A stretch of DNA of 32,955 nucleotides from Alphaproteobacteria bacterium (GTDB taxonomy: Bacteria > Pseudomonadota > Alphaproteobacteria > Rhizobiales > Hyphomicrobiaceae). The position numbers were made by a program, and so were the translations under genes. A model generated the notes under the pieces. It did not search any database. It was given only the letters and a program-made list of their open reading frames with translations, and was not told the DNA's origin. Below are positions 9,759-17,600 of the stretch, one piece after another. Location of the stretch: positions 1 to 32,955 of the forward strand of contig JAJRZC010000183.1 of the NCBI GenBank assembly GCA_024275435.1, written 5' to 3'. Each line of letters begins with the position of its first letter. Position 1 is the stretch's first letter.

Positions 9759-9786
9759 TTGAATTTGCTCAACGAGCGCTTAATTC
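9759..9786 (+). promoter_or_regulatory. Possible sigma-70 promoter of the candidate small RNA
   Basis: TTGAAT at 9759-9764 and TAATTC at 9781-9786 are 16 bases apart. They would place a start near 9793-9797, just before the hairpin series. The -10 match is only fair, so this is tentative. Confidence 0.3.
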
Positions 9787-9794
9787 TAAACCTA

Positions 9795-9938
9795 GACAGG
9801 CGCGTCACCCTGTATTCGGTAGTGCCCCCCCGTCGAACCGAAGACGCGACCTGGGGTACCGGTTTCCCTCCCGGTATCAAGCGCGCAAGCGCCGAAGCGC
9901 CCGGTCTCTCCCCCAGAGATCGGGCGTCTTTATTTTGT
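9795..9938 (+). ncRNA. Candidate small RNA with three C-rich hairpin loops
   Basis: This stretch folds by eye into three consecutive hairpins. The first pairs TTCGGT (9815-9820) with ACCGAA (9837-9842), and its loop holds seven consecutive C. The second pairs 9855-9862 with 9871-9878 (8 bp, one G-U) and has loop TTTCCCTC, giving a CCCTCCC run at the loop edge. The third is a 12-bp stem, 9898-9909 with 9915-9926, with loop CCCCC followed by a T-rich tail. C-rich or CCUCC loops are known in bacterial sRNAs that bind Shine-Dalgarno sequences, including alphaproteobacterial suhB/MmgR-type RNAs. Membership of that family is my suggestion, not established. No convincing protein is encoded here. The gene lies between convergent lolA and the cyclic-nucleotide-domain gene, where I would expect xthA in related genomes. 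Confidence 0.55.
9898..9937 (+). terminator. Rho-independent terminator of the candidate small RNA
   Basis: CGCCCGGTCTCT at 9898-9909 pairs with AGAGATCGGGCG at 9915-9926 over 12 bp with one G-U pair. The loop is CCCCC, and TCTTTATTTTG follows. The T-rich tail is on the + strand, so it ends a rightward transcript. Confidence 0.75.
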
Positions 9939-10011
9939 TTCGCTCATTTCAAATGAGAAGGAATGCAACGGGACGATTTCTTTTTTTATCCCACCGCTCT
10001 GGTTTATTTCG

Positions 10012-10539
10012 TCAGTGAAGTTGTGCCTGGCGCACGGACTCACCCGTGATAGACGACGACGAAGCCGTTGAAGCCTCAGAAGCCGACGCGAGAGCCTGAT
10101 CGACACTGCGCAATTCACAGGCCAAATCAGAAAGTCGCCCAGCAATCTTATGAAGAAAATGATCCACCAGTGCAGGATCGTGCTCCATCAGCTCTTGCAA
10201 GCCCTCGCGTGTAATCCGAAGGGCACGCACCATGCCACGGGCAATAACCGTTGAACCGTATTCCATCTCCACCAGCATAGCCATCTCCCCGAGAAGAGAG
10301 CCTTCGTCAATAACCTCAAGGCCACCATCAAGATCCACGCCAGATATACGAACAGCATCACCAGAAACAACTAGAATAGCCGCGTCACCTTCACTATCTG
10401 CTGCAATGATTGTATCGCCTTCACGATACACAATGCGTTCTGCACTCCGCGCGATCATTGAAATCTGCTCAAGGCTAAGTCCCCGAAAGAGAGGAACGCC
10501 GCACATCGGACGCATCAAAGTTTCATTTACCTGCATCAT
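10012..10539 (-). CDS. Cyclic nucleotide-binding-domain protein without DNA-binding domain
   Basis: The 175-residue protein is a single CRP/cNMP-type beta-roll (about residues 15-130) followed by a helical, Ser-rich tail; there is no helix-turn-helix. LFRGLSLEQISMIARSAERIVYREGDTI is the typical entry helix and first strand. The phosphate-binding cassette reads GEMAMLVEMEYGSTV: the glutamate (E72 in E. coli CRP) is kept, but the arginine (R82) is replaced by glycine. It therefore may not bind cAMP, or may sense another ligand or act as a scaffold. Genes of this type near an OmpR regulator and L,D-transpeptidase recur in Hyphomicrobiales, but the function is unknown to me. The 432-base gap from the regulator upstream suggests its own promoter. 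Confidence 0.85.
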   Translation of the reverse strand: MMQVNETLMRPMCGVPLFRGLSLEQISMIARSAERIVYREGDTIIAADSEGDAAILVVSGDAVRISGVDLDGGLEVIDEGSLLGEMAMLVEMEYGSTVIARGMVRALRITREGLQELMEHDPALVDHFLHKIAGRLSDLACELRSVDQALASASEASTASSSSITGESVRQAQLH

Positions 10540-10971
10540 AGCAATTCCCCAAAAATCCCGTAACAGGATTTGATCTCACATCACTCTTTTATGTGTTTCA
10601 TTGGGAAGCGGAATTGACCGACGCAAGCTAACAGGGTCTTTTCCGACAACCTGCAACAACCCTCAAATGATTCGGCCTTGCTGATCCACCCCTTAAAATA
10701 ACGCTGTGCAAAGCGGGGATAAGAATGCTCGAAGCTTATAAAAAGCCTCTGAAAGCACCCAACAAAAGAGGATTAGGAAAGTGGCCAGAAAAGAAATGGC
10801 AAAAGGGCAGGCACCGGAAAAAGGTCGACGACTAGGAAATAAACATAAACAACGATTTCCCCAAAAGGCGGTTACGCGGCCTTAAATATGCACCGCGAAT
10901 AAAACAAGCACCTTAAAAACCTAAGGTTCACCCGTTGGGGCAAAATACATTTCAAAAAAAGTCGAAAGTAC
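10540..10971. other. Intergenic region between two - strand regulatory genes
   Basis: These 432 bases hold no supported gene. Read on the - strand just after the response regulator, ACCTTA (10922-10927 complement) pairs with TAAGGT (10910-10915 complement) around a six-base loop and is followed by a T-rich stretch. A second weak stem, AAGGC with GCCTT, lies near 10864-10882. Either could be a terminator. The promoter of the downstream cyclic-nucleotide-domain gene should lie between about 10560 and 10700, but I cannot point to it. Confidence 0.35.
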
Positions 10972-11658
10972 CTAGGGAACGAGCTTATATCCACCCGCTT
11001 CCGTAACAAGCAGTTCAGCACTCGACGGGTCCTGCTCAATTTTCTGACGCAAACGATAGATGTGCGTCTCAAGTGTATGTGTGGTCACACCCGCATTGTA
11101 ACCCCACACCTCATGCAACAGCACATCGCGGGTCACAACCTTTTCACCAATACGATAGAGATACTTCAAAATCGAAGTCTCTTTTTCAGTAAGGCGTATC
11201 TTCGCTCCAGATTGATCAACCAAAATCTTTGAAGCCGGTTTGAAAGTGTAAGGCCCGATCGTAAAGACAGCATCTTCGCTTTGCTCATGCTGACGTAACT
11301 GAGCACGTATCCGCGCAAGCAAAACAGCAAACTTGAAAGGCTTGGTAATATAGTCATTTGCGCCCGCATCCAGACCAAGTATCTGGTCCGCATCGGAATC
11401 ATTTGCGGTCAACATTAGGATCGGGCTACTGAAGCCATTCTTGCGAAGCTGCTTTACAGCCTCACGGCCATCCATATCGGGAAGCCCGACATCGAAGAGC
11501 ACAAGATCAATATGTCCCTCTTTCGCCATGGAAATACCTTCAGATGCATTCTCAGCGGCGATAACATCAAATTCATCATGCAAAGCGAGCTGCTCAAGAA
11601 GAGAATCGCGCAGATCATCATCATCATCGACAATCAAAATCTTTCGAGAGGTGCTCAT
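10972..11658 (-). CDS. OmpR/PhoB-family response regulator
   Basis: This 228-residue two-component regulator has an N-terminal receiver domain (about 1-120) and a C-terminal winged-helix DNA-binding domain (about 130-228). Receiver residues are intact: acidic cluster D11-D15, phosphoacceptor D56 in LVLFDVGLPDMDG, T84 in MLTAND and K106 in YITKPFKF. The effector domain has the RLTEKETSILKYL and THIYRLRQKIEQDP segments of the PhoB type. No histidine kinase is encoded nearby, so the partner must be elsewhere. The gene is divergent from the L,D-transpeptidase at 11944 across a 285-base gap. Whether it controls that gene is only a possibility. Confidence 0.93.
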   Translation of the reverse strand: MSTSRKILIVDDDDDLRDSLLEQLALHDEFDVIAAENASEGISMAKEGHIDLVLFDVGLPDMDGREAVKQLRKNGFSSPILMLTANDSDADQILGLDAGANDYITKPFKFAVLLARIRAQLRQHEQSEDAVFTIGPYTFKPASKILVDQSGAKIRLTEKETSILKYLYRIGEKVVTRDVLLHEVWGYNAGVTTHTLETHIYRLRQKIEQDPSSAELLVTEAGGYKLVP

Positions 11659-11943
11659 TCCTGCAACTCCAATTTAGTTGGACCCAAACTCAGCCAGGTC
11701 GAAGTGGGACTTTGCCCAGAAAAGAACGAAACGTGTGAGTCGACAGGTACAGGACAAACCCAACTCAACCGTAAACACCACATAACTATGACCAACACGA
11801 CTATCAATACCAATATGCACCCTCACCTTCAATGGATCGAGAAGCGACAACTAAGCTATAATCTAGGTTGACAAAGGCCACCTGAAAAAACAGCCCATCG
11901 CACCGCCATAAGACAGGTCACACATCAACACTCAAGGTTAGAG

Positions 11944-12474
11944 ATGAAAAGATCGCCAAAGGCACTTCAAATTGTTGTCAGATCATTGTCATCACACGCA
12001 TCAAAAGGTTGCTTGCACATCGGTGATCTGTGTTTTCCATGCGCCTTGGGAAAATCTGGTAAAACATACATGAAGCGTGAGGGCGACGCCGCGAGCCCGA
12101 AAGGCACCTGGCAACCGCTTCAATTATTTTACCGCGCTGATCGCATGCGACGCCCAAAAACCGGCCTCAAATCTAGGCCCATCCGCCCAATGGATGGTTG
12201 GTGCGATGCTGTCCTGGATCGAAATTATAATCGCCTCATCTCCCATCCATACCCCGCCAGTGCCGAGCGGTTATGGCGGCAAGACCACCTCTATGACCTA
12301 CTCGTCATTCTTAACCACAACAGCAATCCCCGCCGTCAAGGCCACGGCAGTGCAATTTTTATTCATGCTGCAGCGCTGGATTATTCTCCAACCGAAGGCT
12401 GCATCGCCCTTTCTCCAGAACACCTCAAGATCCTCGTTGCCCACATGAATCCCAGAACCCGTATAACGATTTAA
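11944..12474 (+). CDS. L,D-transpeptidase catalytic-domain (YkuD) protein
   Basis: The 176-residue protein carries the YkuD signature: a histidine in GSAIFIHAAALDYSPTEGCIAL (H141) and the catalytic cysteine C153. Such enzymes make 3-3 peptidoglycan crosslinks or attach lipoproteins to peptidoglycan; here the exact reaction is unknown. The early part (residues 15-50) contains the G-K-S-G-K-T-Y-x-K-R-E-G-D and PKGTW motifs usual in small, single-domain family members of alphaproteobacteria. No signal peptide or membrane anchor is obvious, so export is unexplained; the ATG at 11944 is preceded by AAGG about nine bases upstream. It is divergent from the response regulator. Confidence 0.88.
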   Translation: MKRSPKALQIVVRSLSSHASKGCLHIGDLCFPCALGKSGKTYMKREGDAASPKGTWQPLQLFYRADRMRRPKTGLKSRPIRPMDGWCDAVLDRNYNRLISHPYPASAERLWRQDHLYDLLVILNHNSNPRRQGHGSAIFIHAAALDYSPTEGCIALSPEHLKILVAHMNPRTRITI

Positions 12475-12569
12475 ACGTCTCCAAAATCAGTCCAGCTTCT
12501 CAGCCAGAAATAAACTTTACGCTGGCGAAGCCGTCGCAAGAAAGAAAACCAGACTGAATGCTCTCAAAT

Positions 12570-12598
12570 AAAAAACCCGGCACCAAAATGGTGCCGGG
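12570..12598 (-). terminator. Rho-independent terminator of glnK-amtB
   Basis: CCCGGCACCA at 12576-12585 and its complement at 12589-12598 form a perfect 10-bp stem with a three-base loop. On the - strand the hairpin is followed by TTTTTTATT (A-rich at 12567-12575 on +). It lies about 55 bases after the amtB stop codon. Confidence 0.92.
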
Positions 12599-12652
12599 CT
12601 AAGTTTGAGTTCGTGCTTCCATCTGAAAACACGTGCTCGGGAGACTTCTTTG

Positions 12653-13981
12653 TTACTGGACAACCTCACCATGCTCACGCACGTCGAGACCTTCTCTTTC
12701 AGCACTTGGCTCCACCCGAAGTCCCATGACGACCTTGATCACCATTAGAATTACGAATGTTGCGATGGCACTCCAGGCAATCGTGGCACCGATGCCGTAG
12801 ATCTGAATAGCCACTTGGCCAGCATTGCCTTCAAGCAGTCCTTTTGTTCCACCGATGGCTTCAACAGCAAACACACCGGTTAGAATAGCACCAACGATAC
12901 CGCCGATACCGTGGATACCAAACACATCAAGGCTGTCATCATAGCCAAGCATCCGCTTGATAGCCGTGGAGAAGATAAAGCAGACAACACCAGCCGCCAG
13001 ACCGATATAAAGAGCACCTTGCGGATCAACATAACCTGATGCCGGTGTGATAGCGACGAGACCGGCAATGGCGCCAGAAGCAATGCCCAGAACACTTGGC
13101 TTGCGATGAATGACCCACTCGGCAAACATCCAGGACAAGGCAGCAGCGGAAGCGGCAATCTGGGTCACGGCCATAGCCATGCCCGCACCACCATCGGCAG
13201 CAACAGCGGAACCGGCGTTAAAACCAAACCAGCCAACCCACAGCATTGAAGCACCGATCAATGTCAGCACGAGATTGTGCGGAGCCATGTTTTCTTGCCC
13301 GTAACCTTGGCGCCGACCAAGAACGATCGCACAAACAAGACCCGCAATACCGGAGTTGATGTGCACAACAGTACCACCAGCAAAATCGAGAACACCCGCA
13401 TCGCTGAGAAAACCGCCGCCCCAGACCCAATGGCAAACTGGAGCATAAACAATAATCAACCATGCCGTGATAAACACGAGAAAGCTGGAGAACTTCATAC
13501 GATCAGCAAAAGCACCCGTAATCAGTGCTGGCGTAATGATCGCAAAAGTCATCTGGAAGGTCATAAACACGGATTCAGGAATCGTTCCCGACATACCATC
13601 CTTGGTGAGACCAGCGAGCATGACTTTGTCAAAACCGCCGAAGTAGGCGTTGTATGCTCCGCCATCACCGAAGGCGATCGAGTAGCCGACGATCATCCAC
13701 AAAACGCTCATCAAACAGCAAGCCGCAAAGCTCTGCATCATGATTGTAAGAACGTTTTTCTTTCGCACCATGCCGCCATAAAACAGCGCCAGTCCAGGTA
13801 TCGTCATCATCAATACAAGAGCCGTGGAAGTCAGCATCCAGGCCGTATCACCGGCACTGAGTTTCGGAGCTTCTTCAACAGCAGCTGCCGCAGCTTCTTG
13901 CGCAAAACTTGGGTCCACAACGAGCACGACCATAACCGCGGCCAAAAGCCCGATACATATTTTTTCAAACATGAGTTTCAT
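12653..13981 (-). CDS. amtB: Ammonium transporter AmtB
   Basis: This 442-residue Amt channel passes ammonium across the inner membrane. It starts with a signal-like segment ending at SFAQ near residue 28, as in E. coli AmtB, then the first helix with MMTIPGLALFYGGMVRKKN. The pore histidines are visible in GGTVVHINSGIAGLV and FGIHGIGGIVGA. The tail LRVEPSAEREGLDVREHGEVVQ would contact PII. It follows glnK by 23 bases in the same direction, the classic pair in which GlnK plugs the channel when nitrogen is plentiful. The strong terminator downstream ends the operon, and the sigma-54 promoter upstream of glnK implies nitrogen control. Confidence 0.97.
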   Translation of the reverse strand: MKLMFEKICIGLLAAVMVVLVVDPSFAQEAAAAAVEEAPKLSAGDTAWMLTSTALVLMMTIPGLALFYGGMVRKKNVLTIMMQSFAACCLMSVLWMIVGYSIAFGDGGAYNAYFGGFDKVMLAGLTKDGMSGTIPESVFMTFQMTFAIITPALITGAFADRMKFSSFLVFITAWLIIVYAPVCHWVWGGGFLSDAGVLDFAGGTVVHINSGIAGLVCAIVLGRRQGYGQENMAPHNLVLTLIGASMLWVGWFGFNAGSAVAADGGAGMAMAVTQIAASAAALSWMFAEWVIHRKPSVLGIASGAIAGLVAITPASGYVDPQGALYIGLAAGVVCFIFSTAIKRMLGYDDSLDVFGIHGIGGIVGAILTGVFAVEAIGGTKGLLEGNAGQVAIQIYGIGATIAWSAIATFVILMVIKVVMGLRVEPSAEREGLDVREHGEVVQ

Positions 13982-14004
13982 TGTCCTACTTCCCTCACCC
14001 GTTA

Positions 14005-14343
<339 letters not shown>

Positions 14344-14572
14344 TTACTTAACCCCCTAAAAATTCCGCCAGAAGTGACGGTGGCAAAGAGTACTTCTTCA
14401 TGAGCCTGCCCCTGAAAACACGGATGAAGAAAGATTTCCGTTCAAAAGCACGACCAACAAAGGACCGGGCCCGTGTTTCGAAATAATCAAAACCACAAAG
14501 ACCCAGATCGCAGCGATAGCTTCAAAGAGCACAAAAGATGCGCACTCTCTGATGTTATCAAATTATTAAGAA

Positions 14573-14588
14573 ACAAAAATCGTGCCAA
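14573..14588 (-). promoter_or_regulatory. Sigma-54 (RpoN) promoter of glnK-amtB
   Basis: On the - strand the sequence is TTGGCACG, four bases, then TTGT. It matches the RpoN consensus TTGGCACG-N4-TTGC at every position except the final C. Transcription would begin near 14561, leaving a leader of about 218 bases before glnK. NtrC-type activation is expected for this operon, but I see no clear NtrC site. Confidence 0.75.
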
Positions 14589-14647
14589 ACAAGCAATTCT
14601 TACATAACGCACTGATATGTAGGGAGATTTCGCTCTCTAAGAGCAAT

Positions 14648-14684
14648 AAGTTGGGCACCGGTCAATCTACAATTTGCCCAACTT
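14648..14684 (-). terminator. Inverted repeat between tesB and the glnK promoter, probable tesB terminator
   Basis: AAGTTGGGCA at 14648-14657 and TGCCCAACTT at 14675-14684 form a perfect 10-bp inverted repeat with a 17-base spacer. It starts about 25 bases after the tesB stop (tesB runs leftward), which suggests termination, but the only T run (TTTT) is on the + strand side. It also sits about 60-100 bases upstream of the sigma-54 -24 element, so an activator site is an alternative. Confidence 0.5.
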
Positions 14685-14709
14685 TTAGGCTGAATAAAAA
14701 TGCCGCCTA

Positions 14710-15627
14710 TTATTTAATCGAAAAATCGGTCTTTCGAACTCTCATCAAGCCCTCCTGGGTCGTTGAGGCAACCAACCTCCCATCTCGTGAGAATACGCGT
14801 CCTTGACAGAACCCGCGCGCCCCAAAACTCGAAGGACTATCTTGAACGTATAAAAGCCATTCATCAGCCCGAAATGGGCGATGAAACCAAATGGCATGAT
14901 CAAGGCTAGCCAATTGGATATCCTCGTCAAACATCAACTTTCCATGCGCTATTAACGCCGTATCCAACAATGTAAAATCAGAAGCATAAGCCAGCACGCA
15001 CTGATGAATAGTCGGATCATCATCAAGCTTTGAAATAAACTTCAACCAAATCGATTGCGTCGGCGTTCGTGCCTCTCGTTTGAAGTATCGCGAAATATCG
15101 ACAGGACGCAGCTCAACAGGTTGTTCCCGTTCCCAAAATTTCCGAATGTTCTCCGGTAGTTTGTCAGCCATCCGCAAGAACAATTCACGCGCACTCGAAA
15201 GCTCCTCCGGTGCTGGAACTTCAGGCATTTCAACTTGATGCTCCAATCCGGTCTCAGGCTTATGAAACGAGGCATTCATCGTAAACATGACCCGCCCACG
15301 TTGGCTGGCCTTCACAGAACGGGTGCTGAAGCTTTTACCATCACGAACGCGCTCGACATCATATTCAATCGAATGACTAGGATCGCCTGGTAAAATGAAA
15401 TAGCCATGCAAGGAATGCACACTGCGCTCCGGTTCAACCGTACGCGTCGCTGCCATCAAGGCTTGCCCTAGAACCTGCCCACCATAAACACGCTGCCAAC
15501 CTTCTTGAGCACGAAGCCCACGAAACCGGTTGTCCCCTAAGCTTTCGAGATCAAGAAGCTTTAGGATAGATTCCCCTGCTGACAAGCATCCCTCCAAACT
15601 GTTTTTGTAGCTTTGACCCGCCAACAT
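14710..15627 (-). CDS. tesB: Acyl-CoA thioesterase II
   Basis: This 305-residue double-hotdog thioesterase hydrolyses medium- and long-chain acyl-CoA. The N-terminal hotdog has QRVYGGQVLGQALMAA and SLHGYFILPGDP. The C-terminal hotdog has YASDFTLLDTAL, ASLDHAIWFHRPF and ARGFCQGRVFSRDGRLVASTTQEG. The catalytic aspartate and glutamine of E. coli TesB are present (YASD and TTQEG), and the third position is Ser instead of Thr. Length is slightly above the usual 285-290, from about 15 extra N-terminal residues; a start a little downstream is possible. In many Hyphomicrobiales tesB sits beside glnK-amtB, as here. Confidence 0.94.
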   Translation of the reverse strand: MLAGQSYKNSLEGCLSAGESILKLLDLESLGDNRFRGLRAQEGWQRVYGGQVLGQALMAATRTVEPERSVHSLHGYFILPGDPSHSIEYDVERVRDGKSFSTRSVKASQRGRVMFTMNASFHKPETGLEHQVEMPEVPAPEELSSARELFLRMADKLPENIRKFWEREQPVELRPVDISRYFKREARTPTQSIWLKFISKLDDDPTIHQCVLAYASDFTLLDTALIAHGKLMFDEDIQLASLDHAIWFHRPFRADEWLLYVQDSPSSFGARGFCQGRVFSRDGRLVASTTQEGLMRVRKTDFSIK

Positions 15628-15741
15628 AGTCTAAAATGAGCTAAGACAAAGCAAAACCAGACACACTGCCTTACACCTCACATAGCTCGTTATCCAAGCT
15701 AAAACTTCATCTTGATCACTCACAACTTATGGTCAGATCCC

Positions 15742-16995
15742 ATGAACGCCATCCCAGACCGTCACGACGTCATCATCTCTGGAGGCAGCCTCACAGGCTT
15801 AGCACTGGCACGCGCCTTAAGTGACGCCCTGGGCCCGAAAGCCAAAATAGCGATTATCGAAAAATCATCACAATCGTTATCTCTGAGTGCAACAAATCCG
15901 CGCGCCTTCGCAATCTCTAAAGCGGCGCAACAGATGCTCAAGGTTCTGGGAGTATGGCCGCGCATTGAAAACGAAGCCCAACCCGTCACCAATATCGAAA
16001 TCACGGATTCCAGCCTCGACGACGGCATCCGCCCCGTGGTCCTACGCTATGACAACACTTTGGATGACGGCGCCCCCGCCTCCTACATTATTCCTGACCA
16101 AACAATAGGCGAAGCACTAAGAGCTCTCATTGCTGAGACCCCGAATGTCGAAATTATAGCCCCAGCTCTCATTGAGACATATCAACTGGAAACCGGTTAC
16201 GCCCACGTTCAACTTCAAGACGGGCGCAAGCTACGCACCAAACTACTCGTCGCAGCCGAAGGGCGTGCCTCCAGTCTTCGCGACATGGCCGGAATTAAAC
16301 TCGTCACCTGTGACTACCAACAAACTGGCATCGTTACACAACTCTCCCATGAGTTGCCGCACAATAGCACAGCCGTTCAACACTTCCTTCCCGGCGGTCC
16401 ATTTGCGATCCTACCCATGACAGGAAACCGCTCCTGCATCACTTGGAGCGAAGAGCGTGCACTAGCACAAAACCTCATGAAGTCTGACGATCGCACATTC
16501 CTTGAAAACATTGAAAAACGCGTTGGAGGCAGATTGGGCAAAATCCAACTCCAGGGCCCGCGTCAATCTTGGCCGCTGACCATGCACCTCGCCCGCAGCT
16601 ATATTTCCGATCGCCTCGCATTGGTCGGCGATACTGCTCACGGCGTACATCCCATTGCCGGCCAAGGCCTGAACCTCGCTTTACGTGATGTTGCCGCTCT
16701 GGCTGAGGTCACAGCAGAAACATGGCGGCTAGGCATGGACATCGGCGCCAATGATGGCACCGCGGGAGGTCTTTCCAAATACCAGCAATGGCGTCGCTTT
16801 GATTCATTGACCTCCACCGCAGCCTATGACGGCCTCAATCGGCTATTTTCAAATGACATGACTTTATTGCGCTCGGTTCGCTCTATGGGGCTGGGCATCG
16901 TCGACCGACTTCCGCAACTCAAACATATGTTCATAAAAGAAGCCGCCGGCCTTTCAGGAGACATCCCGCGTCTTCTCAAAGGTGAAGCAATCTAG
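15742..16995 (+). CDS. UbiH/UbiF/VisC-family FAD-dependent hydroxylase (ubiquinone synthesis)
   Basis: This FAD monooxygenase of the UbiH group hydroxylates the aromatic ring of ubiquinone precursors. It shows the N-terminal dinucleotide-binding strand-turn-helix DVIISGGSLTGLALARAL and the second FAD motif RLALVGDTAHGVHPIAGQGLNLALRDVAALAE. I place the start at ATG 15742, because the in-frame TTG at 15712 only adds ten unsupported residues. Which ring position it modifies (UbiH, UbiF, UbiI or UbiL type) is not readable. Its stop codon shares a CTAG with the stop of rimM on the other strand. Confidence 0.92.
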   Translation: MNAIPDRHDVIISGGSLTGLALARALSDALGPKAKIAIIEKSSQSLSLSATNPRAFAISKAAQQMLKVLGVWPRIENEAQPVTNIEITDSSLDDGIRPVVLRYDNTLDDGAPASYIIPDQTIGEALRALIAETPNVEIIAPALIETYQLETGYAHVQLQDGRKLRTKLLVAAEGRASSLRDMAGIKLVTCDYQQTGIVTQLSHELPHNSTAVQHFLPGGPFAILPMTGNRSCITWSEERALAQNLMKSDDRTFLENIEKRVGGRLGKIQLQGPRQSWPLTMHLARSYISDRLALVGDTAHGVHPIAGQGLNLALRDVAALAEVTAETWRLGMDIGANDGTAGGLSKYQQWRRFDSLTSTAAYDGLNRLFSNDMTLLRSVRSMGLGIVDRLPQLKHMFIKEAAGLSGDIPRLLKGEAI

Positions 16996-17528
16996 TCTGG
17001 TTTACCCTCATGGTCCTCTTCATCCTCAGGAGGTAAAACAATAACGACGCGCCGGGCTTCCAGATCAACATCCGGCACAAAGTCGTGCGTAAAGGAAATG
17101 TATTCCGTTTGCTTTTTCCCCTTCAGCCGTACTTCCAGTAGATCACCTGCCCCGAAGTTATCGACACCGACCACCTTTCCAACAGCATTACCCTTAAGAT
17201 CCACAGCAGAAAGTCCGATAAGGTCACTATAAAAGAACTCACCCTCCTCGGGCTCATTAAGCTGTTCCCGTAATACATACAGCTCGGTTCCCTTTAGTGC
17301 TTCCGCGCTATTGCGGTCCGTAACGCCCTTGATGCCCGCCACCACTCCCTTGTTCGTCACCCGCCGTACCTTGATTTCAAACGAGCGTGAACCATCCTTG
17401 GATGTCAAAACGCCGTAATCACCAACAGCTGCAGGGTCCTGCGCAAACGATCGCAAAATCACATCACCGCGAATGCCATGGGCACCCGAAATAAAGCCCA
17501 ACAAAATTCGTTTCAATTTGCCGCTCAT
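16992..17528 (-). CDS. rimM: Ribosome maturation factor RimM
   Basis: This 178-residue protein helps assemble the 30S head and binds ribosomal protein S19. The N-terminal barrel shows ILLGFISGAHGIRGDVILRSF; the PRC-barrel part begins near residue 95 with FFYSDLIGLSAVDLKGNAVGKVVGVDNFGAGDLLEV. The end is acidic. In most relatives rimM is followed by trmD and rplS; here it converges on the UbiH gene with overlapping stops, so those genes are not adjacent. A 72-base gap separates it from the HTH gene upstream on the same strand. Confidence 0.95.
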   Translation of the reverse strand: MSGKLKRILLGFISGAHGIRGDVILRSFAQDPAAVGDYGVLTSKDGSRSFEIKVRRVTNKGVVAGIKGVTDRNSAEALKGTELYVLREQLNEPEEGEFFYSDLIGLSAVDLKGNAVGKVVGVDNFGAGDLLEVRLKGKKQTEYISFTHDFVPDVDLEARRVVIVLPPEDEEDHEGKPD

Positions 17529-17600
17529 CGCCTCACGATTAGATTAAACCCTTAACATCATCGTAAGAACCTACCCCAATCAATCAACCCATCAAATCAA

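Noticed and set aside
9795-9938. SRP (4.5S) RNA or 6S RNA as the identity of the structured segment
   Set aside because: It lacks the SRP apical GGAA tetraloop region and the long single rod with a central bubble of 6S RNA; it has three separate short hairpins instead.
9741-9956. A 71-codon + strand frame over the candidate small RNA
   Set aside because: It spans the putative promoter, all three hairpins and the terminator tail, has an Arg/Pro-rich sequence from GC-rich stems, and resembles no protein I know.
14590-14710. NtrC-binding sites upstream of the glnK promoter
   Set aside because: No sequence close to TGCAC-N7-GTGCA was found; the inverted repeat present has a different core and spacing.
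14582-14806. A 74-codon + strand frame over the glnK promoter and tesB 3' end
   Set aside because: It overlaps the sigma-54 element, the inverted repeat and antisense tesB coding sequence, which explain the interval better.
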